From the NCBI GenBank assembly GCA_020061355.1, contig JAGUYK010000039.1:38490-102489 (forward strand): a stretch of 64,000 nt of DNA. Reading direction: 5' to 3'. This document shows positions 37,546 through 46,598 of this stretch, piece by piece (the stretch's first letter is position 1; the number at the start of each line of letters is the position of its first letter). The notes below the pieces were generated by a model. The model saw only the letters and a program-made list of their open reading frames with translations. It had not been told where the DNA came from and did not search any database. This DNA comes from Ignavibacteriales bacterium. GTDB taxonomy: Bacteria; Bacteroidota; Ignavibacteria; Ignavibacteriales; Melioribacteraceae. The translations under genes were made by a program, and so were the position numbers.

Positions 37546-39351
37546 ATGAAAATTAGATTTCTAATAATAATTTCTTTTTTCACAGTAAATCTTTTGGGAC
37601 AACAGGTTATAGATAGTAACGGAAATTCTTTGCTTGTTCAGCCAAAACCTAAATTAGTAACATCGTTAAACAAATCCATTGTGATAGATGATTTAGAATC
37701 TTTTTTATCAATAAATGTGGAAAAAGAGGAAGAGATAAAAGCTGCTAACTACCTCAACTATTTGTTGAAGAATCAATTCGGAAATATTTTCAACTATGAG
37801 ATTAATTCAACCATTAAATGGCAAATTCGAATTGAGATTAAGGAACAGGACAAGTCGTTTATTAATGATCAACACTATTATATCAAATGCGATCTGGATA
37901 AGAATGAAATAATAATATCATCTTCGGGACAATTAGGTTTACTTTATGGTGTTGTTACATTTTTAAATTTCATTCAACATGAAAATGGGACTCAAAGAAT
38001 AAATTTATTTGATGTTGATGACTGGCCATCATTCAGCAGAAGAGGAGTCTCAGCAGTTTTCAAAGTCGACCAGGTTGAAGAACTTCTTAATTATGCTCTC
38101 ATCAACAGAATTGAAACGGTTGCTATTGCAAGTAGAATTTATTCCTGGTATAAAATAGATGATGAATACAAAGCTCTTCTTGAAAAAATAAAAGGATGGA
38201 AAGATCGGTATGGTGGTCCCCGGATTATGCAGTCCCATAATATTTATGAAAAGAAAAAGATCGAAATATCAAATCCTGCCGATATAGAAAACCTATTAAA
38301 TGTAATTGAACTAGGAATAAAGCATGGTGTCGAAAAGATTCAAATTCTCTCCGATGATACCCCGCCATTCAAATTTGGCGAAGGGTACATTTTAACTTCT
38401 GAAAATGATAAGAAAAAATATCAACACTTTGCAGAAGCCAATACTTATTTGATGACTGAATTAAATAACTGGTTGAGCAAATACTCATACCAGTCAGAAC
38501 TCTATTATTGTCCAGGATTTTATACTTATGAAGATATGCATTATGGAGATATGAATTTATTTAAAAACACTCCGTGGGAAGATGATGCATTTAAACCTTT
38601 AGTTAGAGATCTTAATTTTATTGGGCTAAATATGCCTGAAGAAGTTTTTATTATCTGGACAGGTCCATTTGTGCGAAGCAGAAGAATTACCGTAGATGAT
38701 CTGAATGATTGGACGAATAACTTAAAGGGAAGAAAGCCGTTTCTTTGGGATAATACTATTTATAGCCACTTCCCATTTACAACAACGCCTCTTTTTACTG
38801 CTTATAATAATGAATTTCCCGAAGATTTCTATTTACACACGGCCGGCAATGGAATTTATATAAACGGTGACGCAAATTCAGAAGACACAAAAGCAGCTAT
38901 TATAACAACAATGGATTACCTATGGAACCCTGAGAATTATAATGCTGGCCGATCTCTGCAAATGGCGATGGAAAGTTTGTATGGTAAAAAGTCAGCCCCG
39001 CTTCTATTGGAATTTAAAGAGGTCGAACTGGAAATCAGAAAAAAAATTGGTGAAAGAAAACTCTGGTTCGAAGCTGACACACTCTGGTCGATTATTCGAA
39101 AGATCAGATTTATTCATGACAAAAATCCTTTCTACAATCATCTGAATTATACAAGATTAAAAGCTCTCCGTCTTCAGTTAAAGAATTCTGTTCCCGAACC
39201 ATTATCGAAAGAAAATTTTATTAATGAGTGTTTGTCGATTGATATAAAAAGAAAAGATATTCTCGCAAAAGTAAAATTAATAGATGAAAAAGTGTTTGAA
39301 AGGGTTAAAAGCATTATGATTCCACTTCCCGACTTTAATACTATTCAATAG
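37546..39351 (+). CDS. GH84-like beta-N-acetylglucosaminidase, copy B
   Basis: A paralogue of copy A, 601 residues from the ATG at 37546, with its own signal peptide (MKIRFLIIISFFTVNLLGQQ). It keeps ILSDDTPPFKFGEGY with D270-D271, LYYCPGFYTYEDMHYGDM and IIWTGPFVRSRRIT. The N-terminal parts of the two copies differ strongly while the catalytic barrel and C-terminal helical part stay close (for example KNPFxxHLNYxRxKALRLQLK in both). This points to an old tandem duplication with split specificity rather than a recent copy. The two genes are 7 bp apart. Confidence 0.8.
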   Translation: MKIRFLIIISFFTVNLLGQQVIDSNGNSLLVQPKPKLVTSLNKSIVIDDLESFLSINVEKEEEIKAANYLNYLLKNQFGNIFNYEINSTIKWQIRIEIKEQDKSFINDQHYYIKCDLDKNEIIISSSGQLGLLYGVVTFLNFIQHENGTQRINLFDVDDWPSFSRRGVSAVFKVDQVEELLNYALINRIETVAIASRIYSWYKIDDEYKALLEKIKGWKDRYGGPRIMQSHNIYEKKKIEISNPADIENLLNVIELGIKHGVEKIQILSDDTPPFKFGEGYILTSENDKKKYQHFAEANTYLMTELNNWLSKYSYQSELYYCPGFYTYEDMHYGDMNLFKNTPWEDDAFKPLVRDLNFIGLNMPEEVFIIWTGPFVRSRRITVDDLNDWTNNLKGRKPFLWDNTIYSHFPFTTTPLFTAYNNEFPEDFYLHTAGNGIYINGDANSEDTKAAIITTMDYLWNPENYNAGRSLQMAMESLYGKKSAPLLLEFKEVELEIRKKIGERKLWFEADTLWSIIRKIRFIHDKNPFYNHLNYTRLKALRLQLKNSVPEPLSKENFINECLSIDIKRKDILAKVKLIDEKVFERVKSIMIPLPDFNTIQ

Positions 39352-39371
39352 ACGATATAAACGGAGAAACA

Positions 39372-40616
39372 ATGAAATATGTAAAAAATACGTTTGTAAT
39401 AATATTCACGCTTTCATTATCCTGTTCTTGTATATCCAATGCACAGAATAAGGCAGAGCAAAAAGCGAAAGTATTAAAAGCGATTGAAGAAACATCTAAC
39501 TTTGCTGCTTTCACGTTGCTCGATGAACAGGGCAAATCCCGATGTGACTATAACATTACAGAAGGGAAATGGTACGAGTATGAACCACCATGGCATACCG
39601 GTCAGGTCATTAATGCCTTGGTTGAATCATATAAGGTTACTAAGAATAAAGCTTATTTGAATGAAGCTGTTCGTGCCGGAAATTGGTGGATTAGTTTGCA
39701 GATTACAGATCATCCTAAACTAAAAGGCATGCTCAATGCAATACATGGCGACGGAAATGATAATATAGTTTTTGCAACTGTGTCTGATGGTACACCGGGC
39801 TTATTCAATCTATACAAAACAACCGGTGATAAAAAATATGCAGAGGTTGCTACAAGTGCCGGAAAGTGGATGTTCGAAAATATGTATGTCCCCGAGCATG
39901 GTGTCTTTTATGATGTTGTTGATCCTAAAACGGGTGAAGTAATGAAAGAAAACAGTCCCTTCTGGCCGGATAAAAAAGATCAAAAGCTTTATGATGTTTC
40001 AAGACCGAATAACGAAGGATCATTATTTAAAGACATGTATGAATTCACTGGAAATGAGGAATACAAAAAAGTTTTTATCGATCTATGCGAAAGCCTGGTT
40101 GAGAAGCAGGATGAATATGGTCTATGGATGGATTTCACACCGAATCATAAAGATGTAGGAACATTTCATCCGCGTTTTAATCTTTGGTATGCAGAATCTT
40201 TGATAGAAGGGTTCGACTTAACAGGTAATAGAAAATATCTTGATGCAGCGGCTAAAACTTTGCGAACTTACTTAAAAGCTATGCGCAAAGACGGCACATT
40301 CTTCTATGTGAATTACCTCGACGGAAGATATAATGAGAATTCTATCACCGGTTCTGCAACTGCTTTTTGCGGAATACTTGCAATAAAGCTGGTTAAAAAC
40401 GGTTATGATGAATTTAAGGATAGCATTGAGCGATCAATAAAATGGATATTAGTGAACAGGTTCTCAGCAGATCATCCCGATAAAAATTTAAGAGGATCCG
40501 TTATTGACACAAGGACTAGAAGCAGACAGGGTAAGATATGGCTTACTCAAAGAGATGTCGGAACTTCATTCGGATTAAGATTTTTATGCGATTATTATAA
40601 CTATAAATTCAACTAA
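39372..40616 (+). CDS. Secreted (alpha/alpha)-toroid protein, uronyl-hydrolase-like or unassigned
   Basis: A protein of 414 residues with a signal peptide; LSCSCISNA could also be read as a lipobox. The whole mature part has helical-hairpin repeats of a six-hairpin glycosidase fold (WHTGQVINALVESYKVTKNKAY, GTPGLFNLYKTTGDKKYAE, LWYAESLIEGFDLTGNRKYL, ITGSATAFCGILAIKLVK). GH88-like unsaturated glucuronyl hydrolases and N-acylglucosamine epimerases share this fold, but their diagnostic motifs are not clear here, so neither is claimed. It has an acggag ribosome-binding site 20 bp after GH84 copy B. Confidence 0.5.
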   Translation: MKYVKNTFVIIFTLSLSCSCISNAQNKAEQKAKVLKAIEETSNFAAFTLLDEQGKSRCDYNITEGKWYEYEPPWHTGQVINALVESYKVTKNKAYLNEAVRAGNWWISLQITDHPKLKGMLNAIHGDGNDNIVFATVSDGTPGLFNLYKTTGDKKYAEVATSAGKWMFENMYVPEHGVFYDVVDPKTGEVMKENSPFWPDKKDQKLYDVSRPNNEGSLFKDMYEFTGNEEYKKVFIDLCESLVEKQDEYGLWMDFTPNHKDVGTFHPRFNLWYAESLIEGFDLTGNRKYLDAAAKTLRTYLKAMRKDGTFFYVNYLDGRYNENSITGSATAFCGILAIKLVKNGYDEFKDSIERSIKWILVNRFSADHPDKNLRGSVIDTRTRSRQGKIWLTQRDVGTSFGLRFLCDYYNYKFN

Positions 40617-40638
40617 TACTTATTAATGGACAGGAGAT

Positions 40639-41856
40639 ATGCGAAAAAAATATTTTATAATACTTCTGTATTTTATTTCATGTTTTGTTTATGCTCAAAG
40701 AGTTTCGGAAGATCTTGTACCGCAGAGAATTATTCTTAACCTTACACCGGAACCGGCGACAAGTATTGCAGTTACTTGGCGAACAAATATTGAAGTAAAT
40801 GAACCGAAAGTTCAAGTCGCTATATCAACTCAATGGATTGAATTCAAAAATGATATTATCAATTCTTCTGCAATGAAAGAAAGATTTATTACAGAACATA
40901 AGGAAGAGATATTTCATTATTCTGCGGTTATAAAGAATCTGCTTCCCAATACAAAATATGTTTATAGAGTAGGATCTGATTCGGTATGGAGCGAATGGAA
41001 TCAATTTACAACGGCGGATGACAAAAATTCTGAATTTAAATTTGTTTATCTGGGAGATCCTCAAAACAATATTATGGAATATTGCTCGAGAGTTTTTCGC
41101 GAAGCATTTAAAACCGCATCCGATGCTGATTTCTGGCTCTTCGGTGGTGATCTTGTAACAGATCCATTGGATGATTTGTGGAGTGAGTTTTTCTATGCTG
41201 CCGGATTTGTATTCAGAGTTACTCCAATTATTGCTGCACCAGGTAACCACGACCACAAGTTAATCACCGTAGATGGGAAATTAAGACGCTCCAGGGAAAT
41301 TGGAAACACCTGGAAAGTCCATTTTACTTTGCCGGAAAATGGTCCCGACGGTCTTAAGGAAACAAGTTACTACCTCGATTATCAGGGAACACGTTTTGTA
41401 ATAATTAATTCACAAGCTAATGTCGAAGAACAGACACTATGGCTGGAGAATATTTTGGCGGAGAATTCCAATAAATGGACTGTTGTATGTTTTCACCATC
41501 CGATCTATTCATCGGGTCGTGAAAGGGATGATCAGAAAACGAGAAATGCATTTCAGCCATTATTCGATAAATACAGTGTTGACCTTGTGCTTACGGGACA
41601 TGATCATTCATACGCACGTTCAAAAAAAATTTTCAATGGAAAAGCAGTTGATAACAATGTCAATGGTACAGTTTATGTTGTTTCAGTTAGCGGACCAAAG
41701 GCTTATCCGCTCGGGAATAAATACAACAACTTAATGGTAAAAACCGGAGAAAATGTTCAACTGTTTCAGGTAATAGTTGTAAAGGAAAACAAAATCTCAT
41801 TCAATGCTTATACTGTTAATGGACTATTATACGACTCATTTGAAATTATTAAATAG
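40639..41856 (+). CDS. Secreted purple-acid-phosphatase-like metallophosphoesterase
   Basis: A protein of 405 residues with a signal peptide (ending FVYAQRV). An Fn3-like purple-acid-phosphatase N-domain (QRIILNLTPEPATSIAVTW) precedes the catalytic domain with all five metal-ligand blocks: YLGDPQNN, GGDLVTDP, APGNHDHK, CFHHPIYSSG and LTGHDHSYAR. It has a caggag ribosome-binding site. The reaction is hydrolysis of phosphate monoesters or diesters at the cell surface or periplasm. Its presence among glycan enzymes suggests a phosphorylated polymer or release of phosphate from substrate linkages. Confidence 0.85.
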   Translation: MRKKYFIILLYFISCFVYAQRVSEDLVPQRIILNLTPEPATSIAVTWRTNIEVNEPKVQVAISTQWIEFKNDIINSSAMKERFITEHKEEIFHYSAVIKNLLPNTKYVYRVGSDSVWSEWNQFTTADDKNSEFKFVYLGDPQNNIMEYCSRVFREAFKTASDADFWLFGGDLVTDPLDDLWSEFFYAAGFVFRVTPIIAAPGNHDHKLITVDGKLRRSREIGNTWKVHFTLPENGPDGLKETSYYLDYQGTRFVIINSQANVEEQTLWLENILAENSNKWTVVCFHHPIYSSGRERDDQKTRNAFQPLFDKYSVDLVLTGHDHSYARSKKIFNGKAVDNNVNGTVYVVSVSGPKAYPLGNKYNNLMVKTGENVQLFQVIVVKENKISFNAYTVNGLLYDSFEIIK

Positions 41857-41863
41857 AAGAAAT

Positions 41864-43096
41864 ATGAAAAAGAAACTTTTTATTTTTTTATCGTCAATCG
41901 GTCCAGGGCTATTTTTAGTCGGATATAACATTGGTACAGGAAGTGTAACAACAATGGCATCAGCCGGAGCCTCGCATGGAATGATGCTCACATGGGCTGT
42001 TCTGATTTCATGTATTTTCACTTATTTCCTGATTGTTGCATTTGGAAGATTTACAATTGTCACCGGTAAAACCGCCCTTGAAAGTTATAAAGAACATTTT
42101 GGGAAAGGGATTTCAATTTTTGTTCTAGTGACAATTGTTTTTACCGAGATGGTTTCCAGCATTGGAGTAATGTCAATTGTAACGGATGTTATCAAAGAAT
42201 GGTCCCGTCCTCTTACTTCATCAGGTGATGGATTCAATACAATAATACTTGCTCTTTTACTCGGATCAGTAATGGTATATACACTATTGAACGGGCAGTA
42301 TAGCTTCATTGAAAAAATCTTAACTCTTTTCGTTACACTCATGGGATTGAGTTTTATTCTTACTTCATTCATGGTAATTCCTGATGCCTCAGCTATTATT
42401 AGCGGGCTGATCCCCAATATTCCTCACGAGGCAAATGCTGCCTTAATTGTAACAGGTATGATTGGTACTACTATGGGCGGAGTATTATATGTTGTTCGTT
42501 CAGTTACGGTTAAACAAAAGAATTGGACCTTAGCAGATTTGAAATACGAAAAAAGAGATGCATTTATTTCTTCGGGATTAATGTTTGTATTAAGCATCGC
42601 GGTAATGGCAAGCGCAGCAGGAACTTTGTTTCCTAAAGGTCTTCATATTGAAAATGCAATTGATATGATTCGTTTATTAGAACCATTAGCCGGAAGATTT
42701 GCAATTTCCATTTTTGTTGCCGGTATTGTTTGTGCAGGTTTATCGTCGTTGTATCCGCATTATATACTTGTCCCGCTTTTATTGGCGGACTACAATCATG
42801 AGAAGCTTGATTTCAAAAAATGGCGTAATAGATTAATTGTAATTTTTTATGCATCCCTTGGTTTGGTGGTCCCGATTTTCGGTGGAAGACCTGTTCTTAT
42901 TATGATTGCATCGCAAGCATTTACTCTTGTCGTTACACCGATTGTGATTATTTTGATGCTGATACTAATTAATAAAGCTTCACTAATGGGTGAATACAAA
43001 GCTTCAAAAGGATTGAACATAATACTCGGAATTATTTTTGTCTTCTCGCTTATAATGTCTGGTATTGGAGCTGTTGCCCTTGTTGGATTATTTTAA
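41864..43096 (+). CDS. Nramp-related transporter lacking the canonical metal motifs
   Basis: An inner-membrane protein of 410 residues with about 11 hydrophobic segments, starting at the ATG at 41864 (the longer frame overlaps the previous gene without a good ribosome-binding site). The start SSIGPGLFLVGYNIGTGSV aligns with the Nramp opening GPG...DPGN, but the DPGN metal motif is replaced by NIGT. In the sixth-helix region, where Nramps have a Met-Pro-His, it reads GTTMGGVLYVVRS. Metal-coordinating residues therefore seem absent. A non-metal or altered substrate is likely, perhaps a sugar-derived solute given the context, but this is open. Confidence 0.72.
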   Translation: MKKKLFIFLSSIGPGLFLVGYNIGTGSVTTMASAGASHGMMLTWAVLISCIFTYFLIVAFGRFTIVTGKTALESYKEHFGKGISIFVLVTIVFTEMVSSIGVMSIVTDVIKEWSRPLTSSGDGFNTIILALLLGSVMVYTLLNGQYSFIEKILTLFVTLMGLSFILTSFMVIPDASAIISGLIPNIPHEANAALIVTGMIGTTMGGVLYVVRSVTVKQKNWTLADLKYEKRDAFISSGLMFVLSIAVMASAAGTLFPKGLHIENAIDMIRLLEPLAGRFAISIFVAGIVCAGLSSLYPHYILVPLLLADYNHEKLDFKKWRNRLIVIFYASLGLVVPIFGGRPVLIMIASQAFTLVVTPIVIILMLILINKASLMGEYKASKGLNIILGIIFVFSLIMSGIGAVALVGLF

Positions 43097-43104
43097 GAGG
43101 AAAT

Positions 43105-44025
43105 ATGAAAATGATTGATACGAAAATTGTCTGTTGCTATTTATTCCCGATTACAAAATACGGGTATCCTCCGGCTGCGGAAAACACACTTACATATTTG
43201 GAAGAAATGCATTCGCTTGGTTTTTCATCTGTTGAACTCGAGGGAATTCGCGATGAACATTTGAATAAAGTATATGAGATGAGGTTCGACATTAAAAAGA
43301 AATTTGAAGAGTTGAAACTGACTATGCCTTATTACTGTGCGGTGCTTCCCGGATTATCATCAATGGATCAAAAAGAACGGAACAAAAACTTAGAGCTGTT
43401 TGAAAAGGGTTGTGAGATTGCATCATTCCTCGGTTCTAAAGGGATTCTTGATAACGGCCCATTGCCGCCCTTCCAATTTCCCAAAGAAATTCCAATAGTT
43501 AGGCACTACGATGAGGATTCTCTCCGTTACGCGTTTTTACCAGAAAACTTTTCATGGAAAAGCTTTTGGGATCAACTGGTAGATACCTATAAAACATTAT
43601 GTGAAGTAGCGGCAAAGTATAATCTGGAGTATCAGGTTCATCCGGCAGTTGGTGTACTTGCTTCATCGACCGATGGATTTTTATGTTTGGCAAATGCAGT
43701 AAAAAAAGAGAACCTTAAATTCAACTTCGATACGGCGAATCTTTTTGCAATAAAAGAAAATCTTCAACTTTCATTTTTACGCGTGAAAGATTTTGTCAGT
43801 TATATTCATATCTCGGATAACAGAGGATGTAAAGTTGAGCATCTGGAAGTTGGAAGCGGCTTAATAAATTGGGATAATTTTTTTGAATCGATTAACAAAA
43901 GCGGCTATGATGGTCATTTCGGTATTGATATTGGCGGGGCTGAGTCAGGTGTAAGAAAACTAAACGTTGCTTATCTATCAGCGGCAAATTATTTAGAGGA
44001 AAAATGGTTAAAGAAAAATTCATAA
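43105..44025 (+). CDS. Sugar phosphate isomerase/epimerase-like TIM barrel
   Basis: A cytoplasmic protein of 306 residues of the AP-endonuclease-2/xylose-isomerase-like TIM-barrel family. Characteristic parts are LGFSSVELEGIRDE, the metal-binding region EYQVHPAVG, KFNFDTANLF with the ligand Asp, YIHISDNRG and the closing GHFGIDIGG. Members isomerise or epimerise sugars and some act on 3-keto sugars. It has an agaggaa ribosome-binding site and overlaps the next gene by 22 bases, so expression is coupled to the GH20-like enzyme. Confidence 0.78.
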   Translation: MKMIDTKIVCCYLFPITKYGYPPAAENTLTYLEEMHSLGFSSVELEGIRDEHLNKVYEMRFDIKKKFEELKLTMPYYCAVLPGLSSMDQKERNKNLELFEKGCEIASFLGSKGILDNGPLPPFQFPKEIPIVRHYDEDSLRYAFLPENFSWKSFWDQLVDTYKTLCEVAAKYNLEYQVHPAVGVLASSTDGFLCLANAVKKENLKFNFDTANLFAIKENLQLSFLRVKDFVSYIHISDNRGCKVEHLEVGSGLINWDNFFESINKSGYDGHFGIDIGGAESGVRKLNVAYLSAANYLEEKWLKKNS

Positions 44026-46598
44026 CGAACACTATAATATTTTTAGCAATCACATTTTTGTACGTTAACAATTTAGCTCAACAAGAGTTGTTAACAGTTG
44101 TTCCGCAGCCAAAGGAATATCAATTATTGAGTGGAAATATTCAGTTAAGTGAAAATCAATTCACGCTCAAAAAGTACTTTGATGATAATGAACCTGTTGT
44201 AGTTGCATTAAACGATGCGGCGTCAATTTTTTCAGTGATATATGATAAGGAGTTATTTGTACCTGCCGGAAAATCGGAACTTCTTATTGGTATCCCTTCA
44301 AAAAATAAAAATTTTAGAAAAATCTGTGAACCAATAAAACTTGTTCCTACTAAAGATATTGGGGAAGAAGGTTATTTAATGCTGGTTGAAAATAATAAAA
44401 TAGTTATCTCGGCAAATTCAAATAAAGGATTGTTTTATGGATTACAGACACTTAAGCAGTTTATCAAAGGATCCATTGAAACAAAGTCGATTCCAAATGT
44501 AATAATAAAGGATTATCCTTCATTTAAATTTCGCGGTGTAATGGATGATATAAGCCGCGGACCAATTCCAACTCTGGATTTTATGAAATCCCAAATAAGG
44601 CGTTTAGCCGAATTGAAAGTCAATGCGTTAACACATTATGTTGAACACGTAGTTAAAACAAAAAAGCATCCGGGTATTGCCCCCGATGATGGTTCACTGA
44701 CGATTGAAGAATGGAAAGAGATATCGGAATACGCAAAAAAATATTTTGTAACTGTAGTTGGTAGTTTTCAATCATTCGGACATTTTCAAAACATTTTAAG
44801 CAATCCAGATTATGCGCACCTTGGTGAAAGCGGTTCTCTTATTTCACCGGTCAAACCTGAGAGTTATCTATTTCTGAAAGATATTTATGATGAAATGATA
44901 CCGGCATTCGATGCACCATTCTTTAATGTGAATTGCGATGAAACTTTCGATCTGGGCAAAGCTGAATCAAAGCACCTGGTTGATAGTATTGGATACGACG
45001 GGGCTTATTTACAGCATATTATGAAGCTATATAAAATTGTGAAGTCGCATGGTATCAGAATGTCGATCTGGGGTGATATTCTATTAGAGTATCCCAATCT
45101 AATTTCCAAAATTCCCAAAGATGTGATAATTGGTACATGGACTTATGATGATCATGAATCATTTCAAAGATATATCAAACCATTTAAGGAAGCCGGACTT
45201 GAATTTTTTGTTGCACCGGGTGTTCTCAATTCAAATAAAATATTTCCGAACTACAATACTACCTTTGGTAATATAAAAAGATTTGCTAAGGAAGGAAAAG
45301 ATGGCGGTGCTTTTGGTGTTTTGAATTGTATTTGGGATGATGGCGGTACTGCTTTATTTACCAATGATTGGTTTGGTGTTGCGTATGGTGCTGACAAAAG
45401 CTGGAATCATAGTTCCGATGATTCAAATTTTGATACCAGGTTTAACCAATCCGTCTATGCAGCAATTAACAATTCTTATACAAAAACAATCTGGAAATTG
45501 AACCAGTTAGCTCCGCTTGAATCTACCGATGGTATGACGGATAAAATTCTATTCAGCAAATTAATTCCTGAGGCTGGAAGGAAGACAAAGATTTCACTTG
45601 TTGATTGGGATAATGTGTTAACAATTATAAATGAAGCTGAAAAAGAACTTATCAATGCACAATTTAATTTTTACAAAAGTGATAGGGACTATCTACAATT
45701 TGTGATCGATCTCTACCGGGTACTTGCTAATGAACGCTTCTTACTATTACAGACTGCCGACATTTATTCAGACGTAGTAGAATTTAATTTATCAGATCCT
45801 GTTAAATCGAGAGAGTTAATTCTTACCGCAATAAATAATAGCGAAAAACTGATCCGTCATATTAGTATGATAAAATCGGAATTCGAAAAGCTGTGGTTAA
45901 TGGAAAACCATACTTATGCATTAAATATTGTTTCAGATGAATATCAAATGAAAATTGATGATTATAAAGATATGAAAGGAAAATTATTCCTTTCATTAAA
46001 AAATTTAGATAGCAGTAAACCCGTTCCTACTTCTGAAGAAGTCCGTCTTGCAATTACAAAACTTCCCGGGAAATATTTTCGTGAATGGATGATGGTTAAC
46101 CCGATGCCTAATAAGGATGGTCAAAAAACCTCGGGTGTTGATTACCTTTATGAAATGGGTGGTGAGTTGATTGCTCAACCTAAAGTTGCAGAGGAATTTT
46201 TCTTTGAATCAGCTAAATATCGTTGGCGACGTGTGGTTTCTGAAAATCCTGATATTGTCAACCTTGTAGAAATTTTTCCCGATAATAATCAAAACGTTGT
46301 AGTGTATGCATTTGCAAATATTTCTGTTGATGAAGAATCGATTGTTGATGCACTTGTAGGTTGTGATGATGGAATCGAAATAATAATTAACGGAAAATCA
46401 GTTTATAAAAATATTGGCCAAATTTATCAACCTGAGAATGAATATTTATTTCAGCTTCCGTTGAAAAAGGGAAGAAATGATTTGATGCTAAAAATCTCGC
46501 AAACAGACAGCGGATGGTATTTTACCTTCCGGCTTCCAAACTCAGAAGTTAGAAATAGTAAAAATAGATATAGGATTATTTCAGGAATGCAAAGATGA
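44004..46598 (+). CDS. GH20-like beta-N-acetylhexosaminidase, extended
   Basis: A secreted enzyme of 864 residues with a signal peptide (ending NNLAQQEL). A GH20b-type alpha/beta domain (VVPQPKEYQLLSG, LFYGLQTLKQFIKG) is followed by the catalytic barrel (FKFRGVMDDISRGPIPTLDF) with the catalytic pair D312-E313 in FNVNCDETFDLG and the Trp-containing strands MSIWGDIL and IGTWTYDD. The C-terminal part of about 250 residues beyond the barrel is helical and then beta-rich (NISVDEESIVDALVGCDDGIE), resembling a carbohydrate-binding jelly roll. It should remove terminal GlcNAc or GalNAc. Its ATG overlaps the upstream gene. Confidence 0.83.
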   Translation: MVKEKFITNTIIFLAITFLYVNNLAQQELLTVVPQPKEYQLLSGNIQLSENQFTLKKYFDDNEPVVVALNDAASIFSVIYDKELFVPAGKSELLIGIPSKNKNFRKICEPIKLVPTKDIGEEGYLMLVENNKIVISANSNKGLFYGLQTLKQFIKGSIETKSIPNVIIKDYPSFKFRGVMDDISRGPIPTLDFMKSQIRRLAELKVNALTHYVEHVVKTKKHPGIAPDDGSLTIEEWKEISEYAKKYFVTVVGSFQSFGHFQNILSNPDYAHLGESGSLISPVKPESYLFLKDIYDEMIPAFDAPFFNVNCDETFDLGKAESKHLVDSIGYDGAYLQHIMKLYKIVKSHGIRMSIWGDILLEYPNLISKIPKDVIIGTWTYDDHESFQRYIKPFKEAGLEFFVAPGVLNSNKIFPNYNTTFGNIKRFAKEGKDGGAFGVLNCIWDDGGTALFTNDWFGVAYGADKSWNHSSDDSNFDTRFNQSVYAAINNSYTKTIWKLNQLAPLESTDGMTDKILFSKLIPEAGRKTKISLVDWDNVLTIINEAEKELINAQFNFYKSDRDYLQFVIDLYRVLANERFLLLQTADIYSDVVEFNLSDPVKSRELILTAINNSEKLIRHISMIKSEFEKLWLMENHTYALNIVSDEYQMKIDDYKDMKGKLFLSLKNLDSSKPVPTSEEVRLAITKLPGKYFREWMMVNPMPNKDGQKTSGVDYLYEMGGELIAQPKVAEEFFFESAKYRWRRVVSENPDIVNLVEIFPDNNQNVVVYAFANISVDEESIVDALVGCDDGIEIIINGKSVYKNIGQIYQPENEYLFQLPLKKGRNDLMLKISQTDSGWYFTFRLPNSEVRNSKNRYRIISGMQR

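Noticed and set aside
40825-41256. Open frame of 143 codons on the - strand inside the phosphatase gene
   Set aside because: It lies opposite conserved metal-ligand motifs on the + strand, so it is a shadow frame.
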